From assembly GCA_016235555.1 (NCBI GenBank), contig JACRKC010000114.1:248001-312000 (forward strand): a stretch of 64,000 nt of DNA, in the 5' to 3' direction. The number at the start of each line of letters is the position of its first letter. Position 1 is the first letter of the stretch. This DNA is from Verrucomicrobiota bacterium. GTDB taxonomy: Bacteria; Verrucomicrobiota; Verrucomicrobiia; Opitutales; Opitutaceae. Both the position numbers and the translations under genes were made by a program. Shown piece by piece: positions 1 through 11,481 of the stretch. The notes below the pieces were generated by a model, which was given only the letters and a program-made list of their open reading frames with translations, did not search any database and was not told the DNA's origin.

Positions 1-1
1 C

Positions 2-550
2 GAGACCAACTACCTCTCCCGCACCGGCCGCCGCGGCTTCGACGATCTCACGCTCGCCACCAAGGCCCTGCTCGTGGCGAAGACGCCCGCCTCCCCAATG
101 CTCGGCGCGAGCTACGAATTGAAACTCGCCAACAGCGACGCCGCTCGCGGACTCGGCAGCGGCGGCCGCGAGCACGAACTTCGATTGCGCGCGCAGCAGA
201 CGTTCGGCGCGCTCACACCGGTCCTCAACGTCGGCCGCGTCCTCGTGGCCGACGTGACCATCGGCGGGGCGGGTGCGCCGCGGCAGGATGCATGGCGCGC
301 CAGCTTCGCGCAGGAGTGGCAGTTGGTGCCGGCCACGAAACTTCTCGGCGAGATCCACTGGCGCACCGCCGATGAGCCCGGCGAAACGCACCGGCTCGGC
401 TGGAACGCCGGCCTCAAGCGGCGCCTCCCCGCGGGCCTTTCCGCCCACGCCGCCGTCGGCGGAAGCCTGCGGCCCGGCGATCGCGGCGGCCCCGCGCTGC
501 GCGTTTACACCGGTTTGAAGTGGGAATTCGCCGCGCCGTGGCGGCCGTAG
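2..550 (+). CDS. C-terminal part of an outer-membrane beta-barrel-like protein (5' end outside window)
   Basis: The reading frame is open from the left edge to the TAG at 548-550, so only the C-terminal ~182 residues are visible. They contain alternating polar/hydrophobic stretches such as ASYELKLA, HELRLRAQQTF and LRVYTGLKWEF, with a terminal aromatic-rich strand, which fits an outer-membrane barrel. A GTG at 74 could be misread as a start, but the frame continues upstream of it. It lies just upstream of a metal-efflux operon, so it may be a channel or sensor-type barrel linked to metal handling. That link is inference from position only, and the family was not recognised with certainty. Confidence 0.5.
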   Translation, partial: ETNYLSRTGRRGFDDLTLATKALLVAKTPASPMLGASYELKLANSDAARGLGSGGREHELRLRAQQTFGALTPVLNVGRVLVADVTIGGAGAPRQDAWRASFAQEWQLVPATKLLGEIHWRTADEPGETHRLGWNAGLKRRLPAGLSAHAAVGGSLRPGDRGGPALRVYTGLKWEFAAPWRP

Positions 551-603
551 GCGCAAGTCGCTTTTCGCGCGGACGGCCGCACCCTCCTTCCGTCGGTGTC
601 ATC

Positions 604-756
604 GGGCGCATCTCAGTTTTCTGCAATGTGACCGCACCGCAGGGGTGGGGCGGGCGCTCCGCGCACGGCCAGCGCGTGGCGATGCCCGCTCGTTCCTGGC
701 CGCCCGCGGAGCGGCCGGCCCACCTTTCGGCTTGCTGCAAGAAAGTGAGATGCGCC
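604..756. mobile_element. MITE-like palindromic element, copy 1 (family A), with flanking direct repeats
   Basis: The ends are inverted repeats: GGGCGCATCTCA at 604-615 and TGAGATGCGCC at 746-756. The element is flanked by a 10-bp direct repeat, CGGTGTCATC, at 594-603 and 757-766, which looks like a target-site duplication. A second copy lies in inverted orientation at 40818-40969. The interior carries GC-rich imperfect arms around GGCCGGC/GCCGGCC and no credible gene. It fills most of the 274-bp gap between the outer-membrane protein and the efflux operon. Confidence 0.75.
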
Positions 757-824
757 CGGTGTCATCGCAGAAAGCCCTTCCGGTTTGACAACCACGCACG
801 TCTCGCGCCTTGTCCGCGCGAAGC

Positions 825-1205
825 ATGCGCCGCCGGCGTTCCCTCACTGCATGGCTGTTGCTGGCCCTCTGGTTGCCGGCGACGCTGCATTGCGCACTGG
901 AGACCGCCGGCGTCGATATCGCCTTTCTGTGCCACGACCACGACGCGAACGAGTCACCGGCCGAGCATTGCGCAGATGATTCGTGCCACGCGCTCGAAGG
1001 CTCGGCGCTCGCCGCCTTCACGTTCACGAAGCTGGTCGGCGCGACCATTTTTTCCGTCGTCGCGCTGCTGCCCGAGCCGATCGAGGTTCCCTCTGCATCG
1101 GTGCGCCCCGAACGCACCGACGTTCCCCGCGAACTCCAGCGAAGTTGGCAGTTCTACACGCGCGCGGCGCCGCCTTCGCGCGCGCCGTCCGTTGGCGTTT
1201 CTTAA
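825..1205 (+). CDS. Small secreted Cys/His-rich protein preceding czcCBA (CzcI-like by position)
   Basis: A 126-residue protein with an arginine-rich N-terminus and hydrophobic segment (AWLLLALWLPATLHCA), read as a signal peptide. The ATG at 825 is chosen over an in-frame TTG at 810 because it places the signal peptide at the very N-terminus. The mature part contains CHDHD, EHCADDSCH and further acidic residues that could bind metal. It lies 117 bp upstream of the czcC-like gene on the same strand. Known czc loci carry a small periplasmic protein, CzcI, at this position; similarity here is positional and compositional only. It could instead be an unrelated lineage-specific protein. Confidence 0.6.
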   Translation: MRRRRSLTAWLLLALWLPATLHCALETAGVDIAFLCHDHDANESPAEHCADDSCHALEGSALAAFTFTKLVGATIFSVVALLPEPIEVPSASVRPERTDVPRELQRSWQFYTRAAPPSRAPSVGVS

Positions 1206-1322
1206 ACTCGCTTAGCGAGTCCTCGGTTCGCGTCGCGTGCAGATTTGCACGCCCGCCTTCTGTCTTTCTCCGCGGAGCTCCGTGCCCGCGGGCACCGCTC
1301 CACCACCCTGCGTCTGATTGCC

Positions 1323-2564
1323 ATGAAATTTCTCCTGCTCGCCCTTTCCCTCCTCGCCGCACTCCCCCTCGCCGCTTCCGCCGCTGATCGCACGCTCACC
1401 CTCGCGGATGCGCTCGCGCGCGTCGAAGCCGGCCATCCGTTTTTCCGCACCAGGGACGCCGAATCGCGCCTCGCCGCCGCCCGCGCCACGCACGCCACCG
1501 CGCGGCCCGCCGCCGAGGTGTCGCTGCAACTCGAAAACGCCCTCGGCAACGGCGAACTCAGCGCGCTGCGCAGTCTCGAAGCCACGCTACAACTCAGCCG
1601 TGCGCTCGATCTCGCCGACCTCCGCTCGGCGCGCGCCGCCGTCGCCGCGGCCCGCAACAGCGCCGAGCATCTCGCGTGGGAGGAACGCCGCCGCGAACTT
1701 CACGCCGAGGCCGCCTGCCGCTTCATTCGCGTCGTCGCCGCCCAGTCCGAACTCAGCGCCACTCGCGAATTCGCCGACCTCGCCGCCAGGACCGCCGACG
1801 CCACCGTGGCGCACGCCCGCGCCAACGTCGCGTCCCCCGCCGATGTCGCCCGCGCGCGCCTCGCGCTCGCCGACGCCCGCCTCGAGGCCGAGCACGCCGA
1901 GCACCTCCTCGAATCCGCACGTCACTCGCTCGCCTCGCTCTGGGGGGCGAGCACGCCTGATTTCGACACCGCAACCGCCTCACTCGCCGCCCTCCCCGCC
2001 GCCGCTTCCTACGAAACCCTCATCGCGCGCCTGGGCGCCACGCCCGCGCAGGCCCGCTTCGCCGCCCTCGCCCGCTGGCGCGGGGCGCAGGAACGCCTCG
2101 CCCGCCGCGAATCGACCCGTGGCGAACTCCGCTGGTCCGCCGGCCTGCGCCGCGTCGAGGCCACCGACAATTTCGGATTCGTCGCGGGCCTCGGTTACAC
2201 GCTCCCCGCCCGGGCCGCCGCCGAGGCCACCGCCGCCGAAGCCCGCGCCGAGCGCGACCGCACGGTGGCCGACGGCGAGACCGCGCTGCTCGCCGTGCGC
2301 ACCACGCTCTTCGCGCTCCACCAGGAACTCGGCCACGCCCGCCTCGCCCACGACACGGCGCGCGACGAACTCATCCCCACTGCCCGCGCCTGGCTCGCCG
2401 CGATTGACGCCGGGCTCGCCGCCGGCCGCTACAGCCCTCGCGACCAGCTCGAGGCCCGCGCCGCGCTCCACTCCGCCCGCCGCCGCCAGATCCAGGCCGC
2501 CGCCGAATACCACGCCACACTCGTCGAGATCGAACACCTCCTCGCGGCTCCCGCTTCCTCCTGA
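1323..2564 (+). CDS. czcC: Outer-membrane efflux factor (TolC/CzcC family)
   Basis: A 413-residue protein starting at the ATG at 1323, which opens a clear signal peptide (MKFLLLALSLLAALPLAASA). The rest is alanine/arginine/glutamate-rich and strongly helical, with two repeated halves typical of outer-membrane efflux proteins (roughly residues 30-210 and 220-400). It should form the trimeric tunnel that takes cations from the RND pump across the outer membrane. It is followed 23 bp later by the adaptor gene and then the pump, the normal C-B-A order. An in-frame TTG at 1245 would add 26 residues in front of the signal peptide and is rejected. Confidence 0.88.
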   Translation: MKFLLLALSLLAALPLAASAADRTLTLADALARVEAGHPFFRTRDAESRLAAARATHATARPAAEVSLQLENALGNGELSALRSLEATLQLSRALDLADLRSARAAVAAARNSAEHLAWEERRRELHAEAACRFIRVVAAQSELSATREFADLAARTADATVAHARANVASPADVARARLALADARLEAEHAEHLLESARHSLASLWGASTPDFDTATASLAALPAAASYETLIARLGATPAQARFAALARWRGAQERLARRESTRGELRWSAGLRRVEATDNFGFVAGLGYTLPARAAAEATAAEARAERDRTVADGETALLAVRTTLFALHQELGHARLAHDTARDELIPTARAWLAAIDAGLAAGRYSPRDQLEARAALHSARRRQIQAAAEYHATLVEIEHLLAAPASS

Positions 2565-2587
2565 ATCCTCTTTCTCAACTCTCTCCC

Positions 2588-3862
2588 ATGAACTGGAAAC
2601 TCGCCCTCTCGGTCCTCGCCATCCTCACCGTCGGCGGCGGCACCGCCTACTACCTGGTCGAAAGCGGCCACGACCACGCCGCCACTTCGCACGATCACGG
2701 CGCCCACGGCGACTCCGCGCCCGCCGCCGACCCCGTCAAGGGCCCGCACCACGGGCGCCTCCTGCGAGACGGCGCGTTCACGCTCGAACTCGCCATTTTC
2801 GAGCAAGGCGTCCCGCCCGAATTCCGCGCCTGGTTCGCGCAGGACGGCAAGTCCCTCCCGCCCGCCGCCGTGCAACTCACCGTCCAGCTCATCCGCCCCG
2901 GCGGCGTCGTGAACGACCACCGTTTCGTCGTCGAGGGCGACTACTTGCGCAGCCCTGACGAGGTGTTCGAGCCGCACTCGTTCTCCTACAAGATTCTCGC
3001 GCGCCACGGCGACCGTCTCCACCGCTGGGAGTTCGACGCTCCCGAGATGCAGACGACCATTCCGGCCGCCGTCGCCCAGCGCGCCGGCGTTCACGCCGGT
3101 CCGGCCGGCCCCGCGACGATGACCGAGTCACTCGCCGTCTACGGCCAGGTCCGGCTCAACGCCAACCGCATCGCCCGCGCCGTCCCGCGCTTCGCCGGCC
3201 TGGTCCGCGAGGCCCGCAAGGCGATCGGCGACCCGGTCGCCGCGGACGAGGTTGTCGCCATCCTCGAGACCAACCAGACGCTTGCCGCCATCGAGGTGAA
3301 GGCGCCCATCGCCGGCACCATCGTCGATCGCAACGTCCACGCCGGCGAGACCGTGGCGGAGGGCGCGACCCTCTACCTCATCGCCGACCTCGCCGACGTG
3401 TGGATCGATCTCAACGTGCCCAAACGCGACCACGAGCGCGTCCGCCTCGGTCACGCCGTGGTCATCGAGACCGACGACGGCGGCGCGCCCGCGCCCGGCA
3501 CCATTGCGTGGATCGCGCCCACGGCCTCGGCCGAGGCGCAGACGCTCACCGCCCGCGTCGTCGTGCCCAATCCCGGCCACCGCTGGCATGCGGGTCTTTT
3601 CGTGAAAGCCGAGATCGCGCTCGCCGAGGCCACCGTGCCCGTCGCGGTGAAGGAGTCCGCGCTCCAGACACTCTACAGTTTCACCGTCGTGTTTTCGCAG
3701 CATGGCGACGTCTACCAGGCGCGCCCCCTCCAGCTCGGCCGTCGCGGTGGCGGCTACGTCGAGGTGCTCAAGGGCCTCGCCGCCGGCGAACGCTACGTCA
3801 TGGAGAACAGTTTTCTGATCAAGGCCGACATCGGGAAGTCGGCCGCGTCGCACGACCACTGA
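2588..3862 (+). CDS. czcB: RND efflux periplasmic adaptor subunit (CzcB/HlyD family)
   Basis: A 424-residue membrane-fusion protein. It has an N-terminal signal/anchor segment (about residues 5-24), then a histidine-rich stretch (GHDHAATSHDHGAHGD) that could collect divalent cations. A barrel-sandwich (lipoyl-like) domain follows, including EVKAPIAGTIVDRNVHAGE around residue 240, then beta-barrel and membrane-proximal domains. It ends in another His-containing tail (SHDH). It bridges the inner-membrane pump and the outer-membrane factor. The pump start codon is 10 bp after its stop, with GAGGAA just upstream of that start as ribosome-binding site. Confidence 0.9.
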   Translation: MNWKLALSVLAILTVGGGTAYYLVESGHDHAATSHDHGAHGDSAPAADPVKGPHHGRLLRDGAFTLELAIFEQGVPPEFRAWFAQDGKSLPPAAVQLTVQLIRPGGVVNDHRFVVEGDYLRSPDEVFEPHSFSYKILARHGDRLHRWEFDAPEMQTTIPAAVAQRAGVHAGPAGPATMTESLAVYGQVRLNANRIARAVPRFAGLVREARKAIGDPVAADEVVAILETNQTLAAIEVKAPIAGTIVDRNVHAGETVAEGATLYLIADLADVWIDLNVPKRDHERVRLGHAVVIETDDGGAPAPGTIAWIAPTASAEAQTLTARVVVPNPGHRWHAGLFVKAEIALAEATVPVAVKESALQTLYSFTVVFSQHGDVYQARPLQLGRRGGGYVEVLKGLAAGERYVMENSFLIKADIGKSAASHDH

Positions 3863-7051
<3,189 letters not shown>

Positions 7052-7118
7052 ATCCACGCGGGCGAAACGACGCACACCCCGCCTTGCGCCGGACAAAAAA
7101 ACTCCCACGCTCCCCCGC

Positions 7119-7397
7119 ATGAGCAAAAAGAACCGCGCGAAGCCCACTGCCCCGGCGCCAGTTTCCGCCCCGACCGCGGTCGTCGCCGCGGCCGGCTCGG
7201 CGCCCGCTGACGCCGGAGTTGAAGCCCCCGCCGCAGAACACGTCGCGTGGATGGACTCGCCGGATCCGCGCAAGCGGCTCATCGGCCAGATCGCCTACGT
7301 CGCGGTGTGGATCTACGTCGCCGCACTCTGCCTGCTCGCACTCGACCAGACTTTCCACTGGGGCATCTTCGGCCCCAAGGTCCCGCCGGTGCCGTAA
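7119..7397 (+). CDS. Small single-pass membrane protein downstream of czcA
   Basis: A 92-residue protein with a lysine-rich start (MSKKNRAK), an alanine/proline-rich linker (about residues 8-40), then one membrane helix (IAYVAVWIYVAALCLLAL, about residues 60-77) and a short tail ending PKVPPVP. It begins 68 bp after czcA and has the same orientation, so it may be the last gene of the efflux operon. The domain family was not recognised. The Ala/Pro linker suggests a tethered accessory subunit, which is inference only. Confidence 0.6.
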   Translation: MSKKNRAKPTAPAPVSAPTAVVAAAGSAPADAGVEAPAAEHVAWMDSPDPRKRLIGQIAYVAVWIYVAALCLLALDQTFHWGIFGPKVPPVP

Positions 7398-7510
7398 GCC
7401 AACGCTGCAAAAGCCGGCCCCCACGAAACACACCAAATACACGAAAGGGAAGGCCTTCAGCGGCAAACCACCCCGGCAAATGCGCGCACCGGTAGCCCGC
7501 CTTTATCCTA

Positions 7511-7677
7511 CCGCGGCAGCCGCAACCAAAGAAGAAGGAGTCAGAATCACCGTGGATTACGCGGATCAAGGCAGAGGCTGCGCGGATGGTTCCCAGACGC
7601 CTCTGCCTTGATCTGCGCCATCCGCGTTATCCGCGGTAAAACTGCTTCCCCTCTTCCTTTGGTTGCGGCTGCCGCGG
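7511..7677. repeat. Nested long palindrome (family C, copy 1)
   Basis: A perfect 21-bp inverted repeat, beginning CCGCGGCAGCCGCAACC, occupies 7511-7531 and 7657-7677. Inside it lies a second pair: ATCAAGGCAGAGGC at 7565-7578 and its exact reverse complement at 7599-7612. GTGGATTACGCGGAT and GCGTTATCCGCGG form further imperfect arms. A shorter relative is at about 55360-55480. Confidence 0.75.
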
Positions 7678-7691
7678 CAGGACTTTTTCGG

Positions 7692-7879
7692 ACTACTGAG
7701 GCTCGCACAATTGAGTGACCCGCGGTGGTTCAGGGAGCGCCCGCGTCCCGCGGGCTGTCCTCGGCGTCTCGCCGAGGATTTCGGAGGTGTCGGCGAGACG
7801 CCGGCACCAGCACCCGAGACGGGTGCGCTCCCCGAACCACCGAACTCTTTGTCACCCTATTTCGCGAGCCTCAGTAAGT
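7692..7879. repeat. 188-bp inverted-repeat element (family D)
   Basis: The terminal arms are ACTACTGAGGCTCGC at 7692-7706 and GCGAGCCTCAGTAAGT at about 7864-7879, which are reverse complements with small differences. Further internal arms match: GGTGGTTC with GAACCACC, and GGCGTCTCGCCG with CGGCGAGACGCC. No reading frame in it looks genuine. Only one copy was seen in the window. Confidence 0.6.
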
Positions 7880-8007
7880 GCTGAGTCTTGCCAGCCGCGT
7901 GCCTGTCCCTCTTTCCTCCTTTCGTGTGTTTCGTATTTTTCGTGGTGAAAGCCGACTGAGTTCTTCCGGCTGAAAGCCACCGCACCAATCTCCCTCATTC
8001 ATCCGTC

Positions 8008-9114
8008 ATGAGTTCCCCACGTGTCCACCGCTACGCCGTGTTTTTGCTCGCGGCGCTGTTCGTTTCCGCCCGCGCCGCCGAACCCACCGCGCTCGAACGC
8101 GCCATCTCCCAAGCCCGCGAGATCGTCACCACCAAACTCGCCCCCAAGGTTCCCGGCCTGTCGGTCGCCGTGGGCGTCGACGGCGCCATCGTGTGGTCCG
8201 AGGGCTTCGGCTTCGCCGACCTCGCCGCGAAACGCCCGGTCACGCGCGACACCCGCTTTCGCATCGGCAGCATCTCCAAATCGATCGCCGCCGCCGGCCT
8301 CATGCTCCTCGTCGAGCGCGGCCAGCTCGACCTCGACGCCCCGGTGCAGAAATACCTCCCGGATTTTCCCGTGAAGTCCGAGGGTGTCATCACCACCCGC
8401 CTGCTCGCCGGCCACCTCGCCGGCATCCGCCACTACAACGGCGAGGCCGAGATGCTCCTCAACCGGCCCTTCGCCAACGTCCATGCCGGCCTCGCGATCT
8501 TCGCCGCCGACCCCGTCGTCGCCCCACCCGGCACGAAATTCCACTATTCGACCTACGGCTGGACCGTGATTTCCGCCGCGATGGAGACGGCCGCCCGCGA
8601 AGATTTCCTGCCGTTCATGGAGAAAAACGTCTTCGGGCCGCTCAAGCTGGCGCACACGCGCGCCGACCGCGCCGGCGCCCCCGATCCCGATCGCACGGAG
8701 TTCTATCAGGGCCAGCCGGGCAAGTTCACCGTCGCGCCCCCGGTCGACAACAGCTACAAATGGGCCGGCGGCGGCTTCCTCTCCAACACCGAGGATCTCG
8801 TGCGCTTCGGCACGGCGCACCTGCAACCCGGTTTCCTGAAAGCCGCGTCGCTCGCGGCGATGTTTACGCCCCAAAAGACGACCGACGGCAAACCCACCAC
8901 CTACGGCATCGGCTGGGTGGTCAACAAGGACGCCCGCGGTCACCGCATCCTGATGCACACCGGCGGCTCCATCGGCGGCACATCCGTCCTGTTGCTGCAC
9001 CCCGAGTCGAAGACGGTCGTCGCGATGGTCTGCAATCACTCGCGCTCGCCCTTCGCGAAGGAAGCCTACGAGGCGATCGCAGAGATTTTCTCACAGCTGT
9101 TCGCGCCGAGATAA
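8008..9114 (+). CDS. Secreted serine hydrolase (beta-lactamase / class C penicillin-binding family)
   Basis: A 368-residue protein with a signal peptide (YAVFLLAALFVSARAA). The SxxK nucleophile motif is Ser88-Ile-Ser-Lys91 (in GSISKS), the second motif is Tyr180-Ser-Thr, and the KTG-box equivalent is His317-Thr-Gly-Gly. These are the three active-site boxes of the class C beta-lactamase-like family, which includes esterases and D-aminopeptidases as well as beta-lactamases. The YST and HTGG variants make an esterase or peptidase as likely as a true beta-lactamase. It is followed 25 bp later by another exported protein gene, so the two may be cotranscribed. Confidence 0.85.
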   Translation: MSSPRVHRYAVFLLAALFVSARAAEPTALERAISQAREIVTTKLAPKVPGLSVAVGVDGAIVWSEGFGFADLAAKRPVTRDTRFRIGSISKSIAAAGLMLLVERGQLDLDAPVQKYLPDFPVKSEGVITTRLLAGHLAGIRHYNGEAEMLLNRPFANVHAGLAIFAADPVVAPPGTKFHYSTYGWTVISAAMETAAREDFLPFMEKNVFGPLKLAHTRADRAGAPDPDRTEFYQGQPGKFTVAPPVDNSYKWAGGGFLSNTEDLVRFGTAHLQPGFLKAASLAAMFTPQKTTDGKPTTYGIGWVVNKDARGHRILMHTGGSIGGTSVLLLHPESKTVVAMVCNHSRSPFAKEAYEAIAEIFSQLFAPR

Positions 9115-9139
9115 CTGCGGCCTTCACGCCCCCACTTCC

Positions 9140-9691
9140 ATGACGCGGCACCAACTCCTTCTTCCGCTGCTCGCGCTCTCCCTCTCCGCACTCGCCGCCG
9201 AAGCCCCGCCCGCCAAGGCGCCGCGCCCCGATCCGTGGCAGCCGATCCGCCGCTTGCTCGGCGCGTGGGAGGGCGAAGCGAAAGGCGAGCCGGGCACCGG
9301 CCGCGCCGAACGCACCTACGCCTTCGCTCTGCGTGACCGCTTCATCCAGGTCACCAACAAGTCCATCTACCCGCCGCGGGAGAAAAAGCCGCAAGGCGAG
9401 ACACACGAGGATCTCGGCTTCCTCAGCTACGACCGTGCGAAGAAGAAACTCATGCTGCGCCAGTTTCACGTCGAGGGCTTCGTCAACACCTACGAGTTGG
9501 AGCGCGTGTCGGACGACGGTCGCACGGTGGTCTTTGTGACCACCGCCATCGAGAACATCGCGCCCGGCTGGCGCGGCCGCGAGACCTACACTTTCGTGAG
9601 TGACGACGAGTTCACCGAAAAATTTGAACTCGCCGAGCCCGGCCAGGACTTCGCGCTCTATTCCGAAGCCCGCTTCCGCCGAAAAAACTAA
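9140..9691 (+). CDS. Secreted lipocalin-like/beta-barrel protein of unknown function
   Basis: A 183-residue protein with a signal peptide (HQLLLPLLALSLSALAA). The mature protein opens with LLGAWEGEAKGEPGTG, a W-x-G start typical of small calycin-type barrels, and continues with regular beta-strand-like segments ending YSEARFRRK. This suggests a ligand-binding barrel of the DUF1579/nitrobindin-like sort. No heme-binding His could be assigned. It lies 25 bp downstream of the serine hydrolase gene. Confidence 0.6.
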   Translation: MTRHQLLLPLLALSLSALAAEAPPAKAPRPDPWQPIRRLLGAWEGEAKGEPGTGRAERTYAFALRDRFIQVTNKSIYPPREKKPQGETHEDLGFLSYDRAKKKLMLRQFHVEGFVNTYELERVSDDGRTVVFVTTAIENIAPGWRGRETYTFVSDDEFTEKFELAEPGQDFALYSEARFRRKN

Positions 9692-9721
9692 CCGCGAAGC
9701 TCCCCAACCCGACGAGACTTG

Positions 9722-9782
9722 AACAGGAAGCACGGGAAGATCGGGAAGTGCATTCTATCCGACCTTCCCGTTTTTCCTGTTT
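9722..9782. terminator. Imperfect hairpin between convergent genes, possible bidirectional terminator
   Basis: AACAGGAAGCACGGGAAGA at 9722-9740 faces GACCTTCCCG followed by TTTTTCCTGTTT at 9761-9782. It lies between the stops of two convergent genes (9691 plus, 9899 minus). It could equally be another palindromic repeat. Confidence 0.4.
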
Positions 9783-9898
9783 CCTTTGGTTTGTCTGGGC
9801 TCACGCAAACTTCGATTTCCGTAGTCAGATTTTCGTCCCTCAAAGCCAAGAGCCGCCGAACTCGCGTGGTCCGCGCCGGTCCGTGCGCCCTGTAGCGT

Positions 9899-10681
9899 TC
9901 AGAGGGAGTGGCGCACCAAGTGCCAGAGCCCCACGGCGCCCAGGGCGACGCCGGAGACGCGCCCACCCGCCGCGCCAAACGGCGCGATTTTTTCCAGCAA
10001 CACGAAGACCGTCAGCGCCGCGATCCACCAGAGATTCATCACGCCCCCGACAAACAAGAGCAGCATGAGCGCCCAGCAGCAGCCGAGGCAGTAGAGCCCG
10101 CTGGCCACCCCCACATGGAAGCCGCCGCTGACCCCCTGCCTCCAATGGCGCGTCAGGAATTCCGCCGGCGAACGGCAGGCGTCCAGACAGGCGCGCTTGA
10201 GCGGGGTGAACTGATAGGCCCCGGCGGCGAGCAACAAGACTCCGCCAAAAACCGGGCTCTCCGCCTTCATCATCGGAGAGAGAAGTAGCGCCTGCGCGAG
10301 CGCATACTGGAGCAGCGTCGCGATGAAACTGAAGGCCGACCAGATCAGCAGATAACCGCCGGCAAACGCGTAGATCTGTTTCGTCGCCTTCTCGCCATCC
10401 GGACTCTTTCGCACGACGCACCCATACAACAACATCGTGGGCGCCGCCGACGGCAGCATCATCCCGGCCATCATCACGACCCACATCGCAAACAGCATCG
10501 CGAGATCGCCGGTGTCGCAGGTCACCCAGCTCGTGACGCCGCACATCATTCCGTCGCGCTTCATCTGCACCGCCATCGGCACCAGCCAGGCCCAGGAAAG
10601 CGCCACCGCGACTCCCAGGGCCCCGCCGACCAGCCAGCGGTCGCGCCGCACCAGCGATTCAATGCGCGTGCGCCCGCTCAC
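9899..10681 (-). CDS. DUF2182 polytopic membrane protein
   Basis: A 260-residue integral membrane protein with about seven hydrophobic segments. The methionine-rich FAMWVVMMAGMMLPSAAPT segment and the later GLYCLGCCWALMLLLFVGGVMNLWW segment are characteristic of DUF2182 proteins, annotated as putative metal-binding membrane proteins. The GTG at 10681 is chosen because it forms a 4-bp GTGA overlap with the stop of the upstream gene; an upstream GTG at 10723 would overlap by 46 bp. The DUF1326 gene lies immediately upstream, so the two products probably work together. The Met/Cys clusters hint at soft-metal binding, but no function is established. Confidence 0.8.
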   Translation of the reverse strand: MSGRTRIESLVRRDRWLVGGALGVAVALSWAWLVPMAVQMKRDGMMCGVTSWVTCDTGDLAMLFAMWVVMMAGMMLPSAAPTMLLYGCVVRKSPDGEKATKQIYAFAGGYLLIWSAFSFIATLLQYALAQALLLSPMMKAESPVFGGVLLLAAGAYQFTPLKRACLDACRSPAEFLTRHWRQGVSGGFHVGVASGLYCLGCCWALMLLLFVGGVMNLWWIAALTVFVLLEKIAPFGAAGGRVSGVALGAVGLWHLVRHSL

Positions 10682-11325
10682 GATGCGCCGTGCACGACGC
10701 CGTGCGTCGTCCAGTGCACGCACGCGAGGTGCGCGTGCGTGCCGTCGAAGGCGAGCTTGATCCCGCCGTTCGCGGTCCGGCCGGTGCCGCTGATGAACTC
10801 GGCCTCGTGAAACTCGAAGCCGGCCGGCATGATGATCCGCGTGGGCACGTCCTTCCCCGAAACGTCGTTCCGGATTGATGCGCCCCGGCCCTCGATCACC
10901 CCGGGCACGTCGACTTGGGCCGAGCGCGCCTTGAGGTCGATCGTCAGCTCGATCGGCTTATAGAGCGTCGGCAGGAATTTCGTGACGGTGGTCGAAAACA
11001 CCTGCCAGATCAGCGTGCCAGGCTCGGTTTCCTTGCCGTGGGAGACGGCTTCGATGGCGGTCCGTTGCTTTGCATCGGCGCGCTCGTCGATGATCGACTG
11101 AAACGTGCCGTTGCCCTCGTGCACCGCGCCCGGCCAGGCCGCGAGGATGCCCCAGCGCAGACCATCGAGCGGCACCTCGCCAAACCGGCCTCGATCGATT
11201 TGCACGAAGCCGTAGGCGCAGCAGTTGCCATACGTGGGCAGGCCCTGGAACTGGCACGGGCAGCCAAAGGCGCAGTTGCAGTTCACGAACTCAGTTCCCT
11301 GCATGGACCATTCGACGAATTTCAT
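10678..11325 (-). CDS. DUF1326 cysteine-rich protein
   Basis: A 215-residue soluble protein beginning MKFVEWSMQGTEFVNCNCAF. The N-terminal Cys cluster (CNCAFGCPCQF, then GNCCAYGF) and the GDFGxVxLxGL-like stretch (GRFGEVPLDGLRW) are hallmarks of DUF1326. The ATG at 11325 is chosen because the region upstream shows no family-like sequence. It is translationally coupled to the downstream DUF2182 membrane protein. The six closely spaced cysteines suggest a metal or thiol function. That is inference; the family has no settled role. Confidence 0.8.
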   Translation of the reverse strand: MKFVEWSMQGTEFVNCNCAFGCPCQFQGLPTYGNCCAYGFVQIDRGRFGEVPLDGLRWGILAAWPGAVHEGNGTFQSIIDERADAKQRTAIEAVSHGKETEPGTLIWQVFSTTVTKFLPTLYKPIELTIDLKARSAQVDVPGVIEGRGASIRNDVSGKDVPTRIIMPAGFEFHEAEFISGTGRTANGGIKLAFDGTHAHLACVHWTTHGVVHGAS

Positions 11326-11481
11326 GGGAGGGCCTTTCGAATACGTCAGACGCGGCATCTCGGATGCGCGACTGGCGCGGGTGGGATGACCAAACCATGA
11401 GCGAAATCTCCGCCGCCGACAAGAATCTTGTCGCCACGACCTCGGAGCCGGCAGCCATACTCGCGCCGCCTCTCGTCACCC

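Larger units (their letters stand above)
7420..7955. repeat. Outer inverted-repeat pair enclosing a repeat nest
   Basis: The left arm begins CCCACGAAACACACC and continues as AATACACGAAAGG (about 7420-7450). The right arm, CCTTTCGTGTGTTTCG followed by TATTTTTCGTGG (about 7918-7950), is its imperfect reverse complement. The arms bracket almost the whole 610-bp gap between the efflux operon and the serine hydrolase gene. No gene was recognised in the gap; its content is repeats. Confidence 0.6.

Noticed and set aside
604-756. Family A element as a transcription terminator
   Set aside because: It is too long, lacks a T-run, has a homolog elsewhere and is flanked by direct repeats.
8008-9114. Calling the serine hydrolase an antibiotic-resistance beta-lactamase
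   Set aside because: The YST and HTGG boxes fit esterases and peptidases of the same fold as well; sequence alone does not show lactam hydrolysis.
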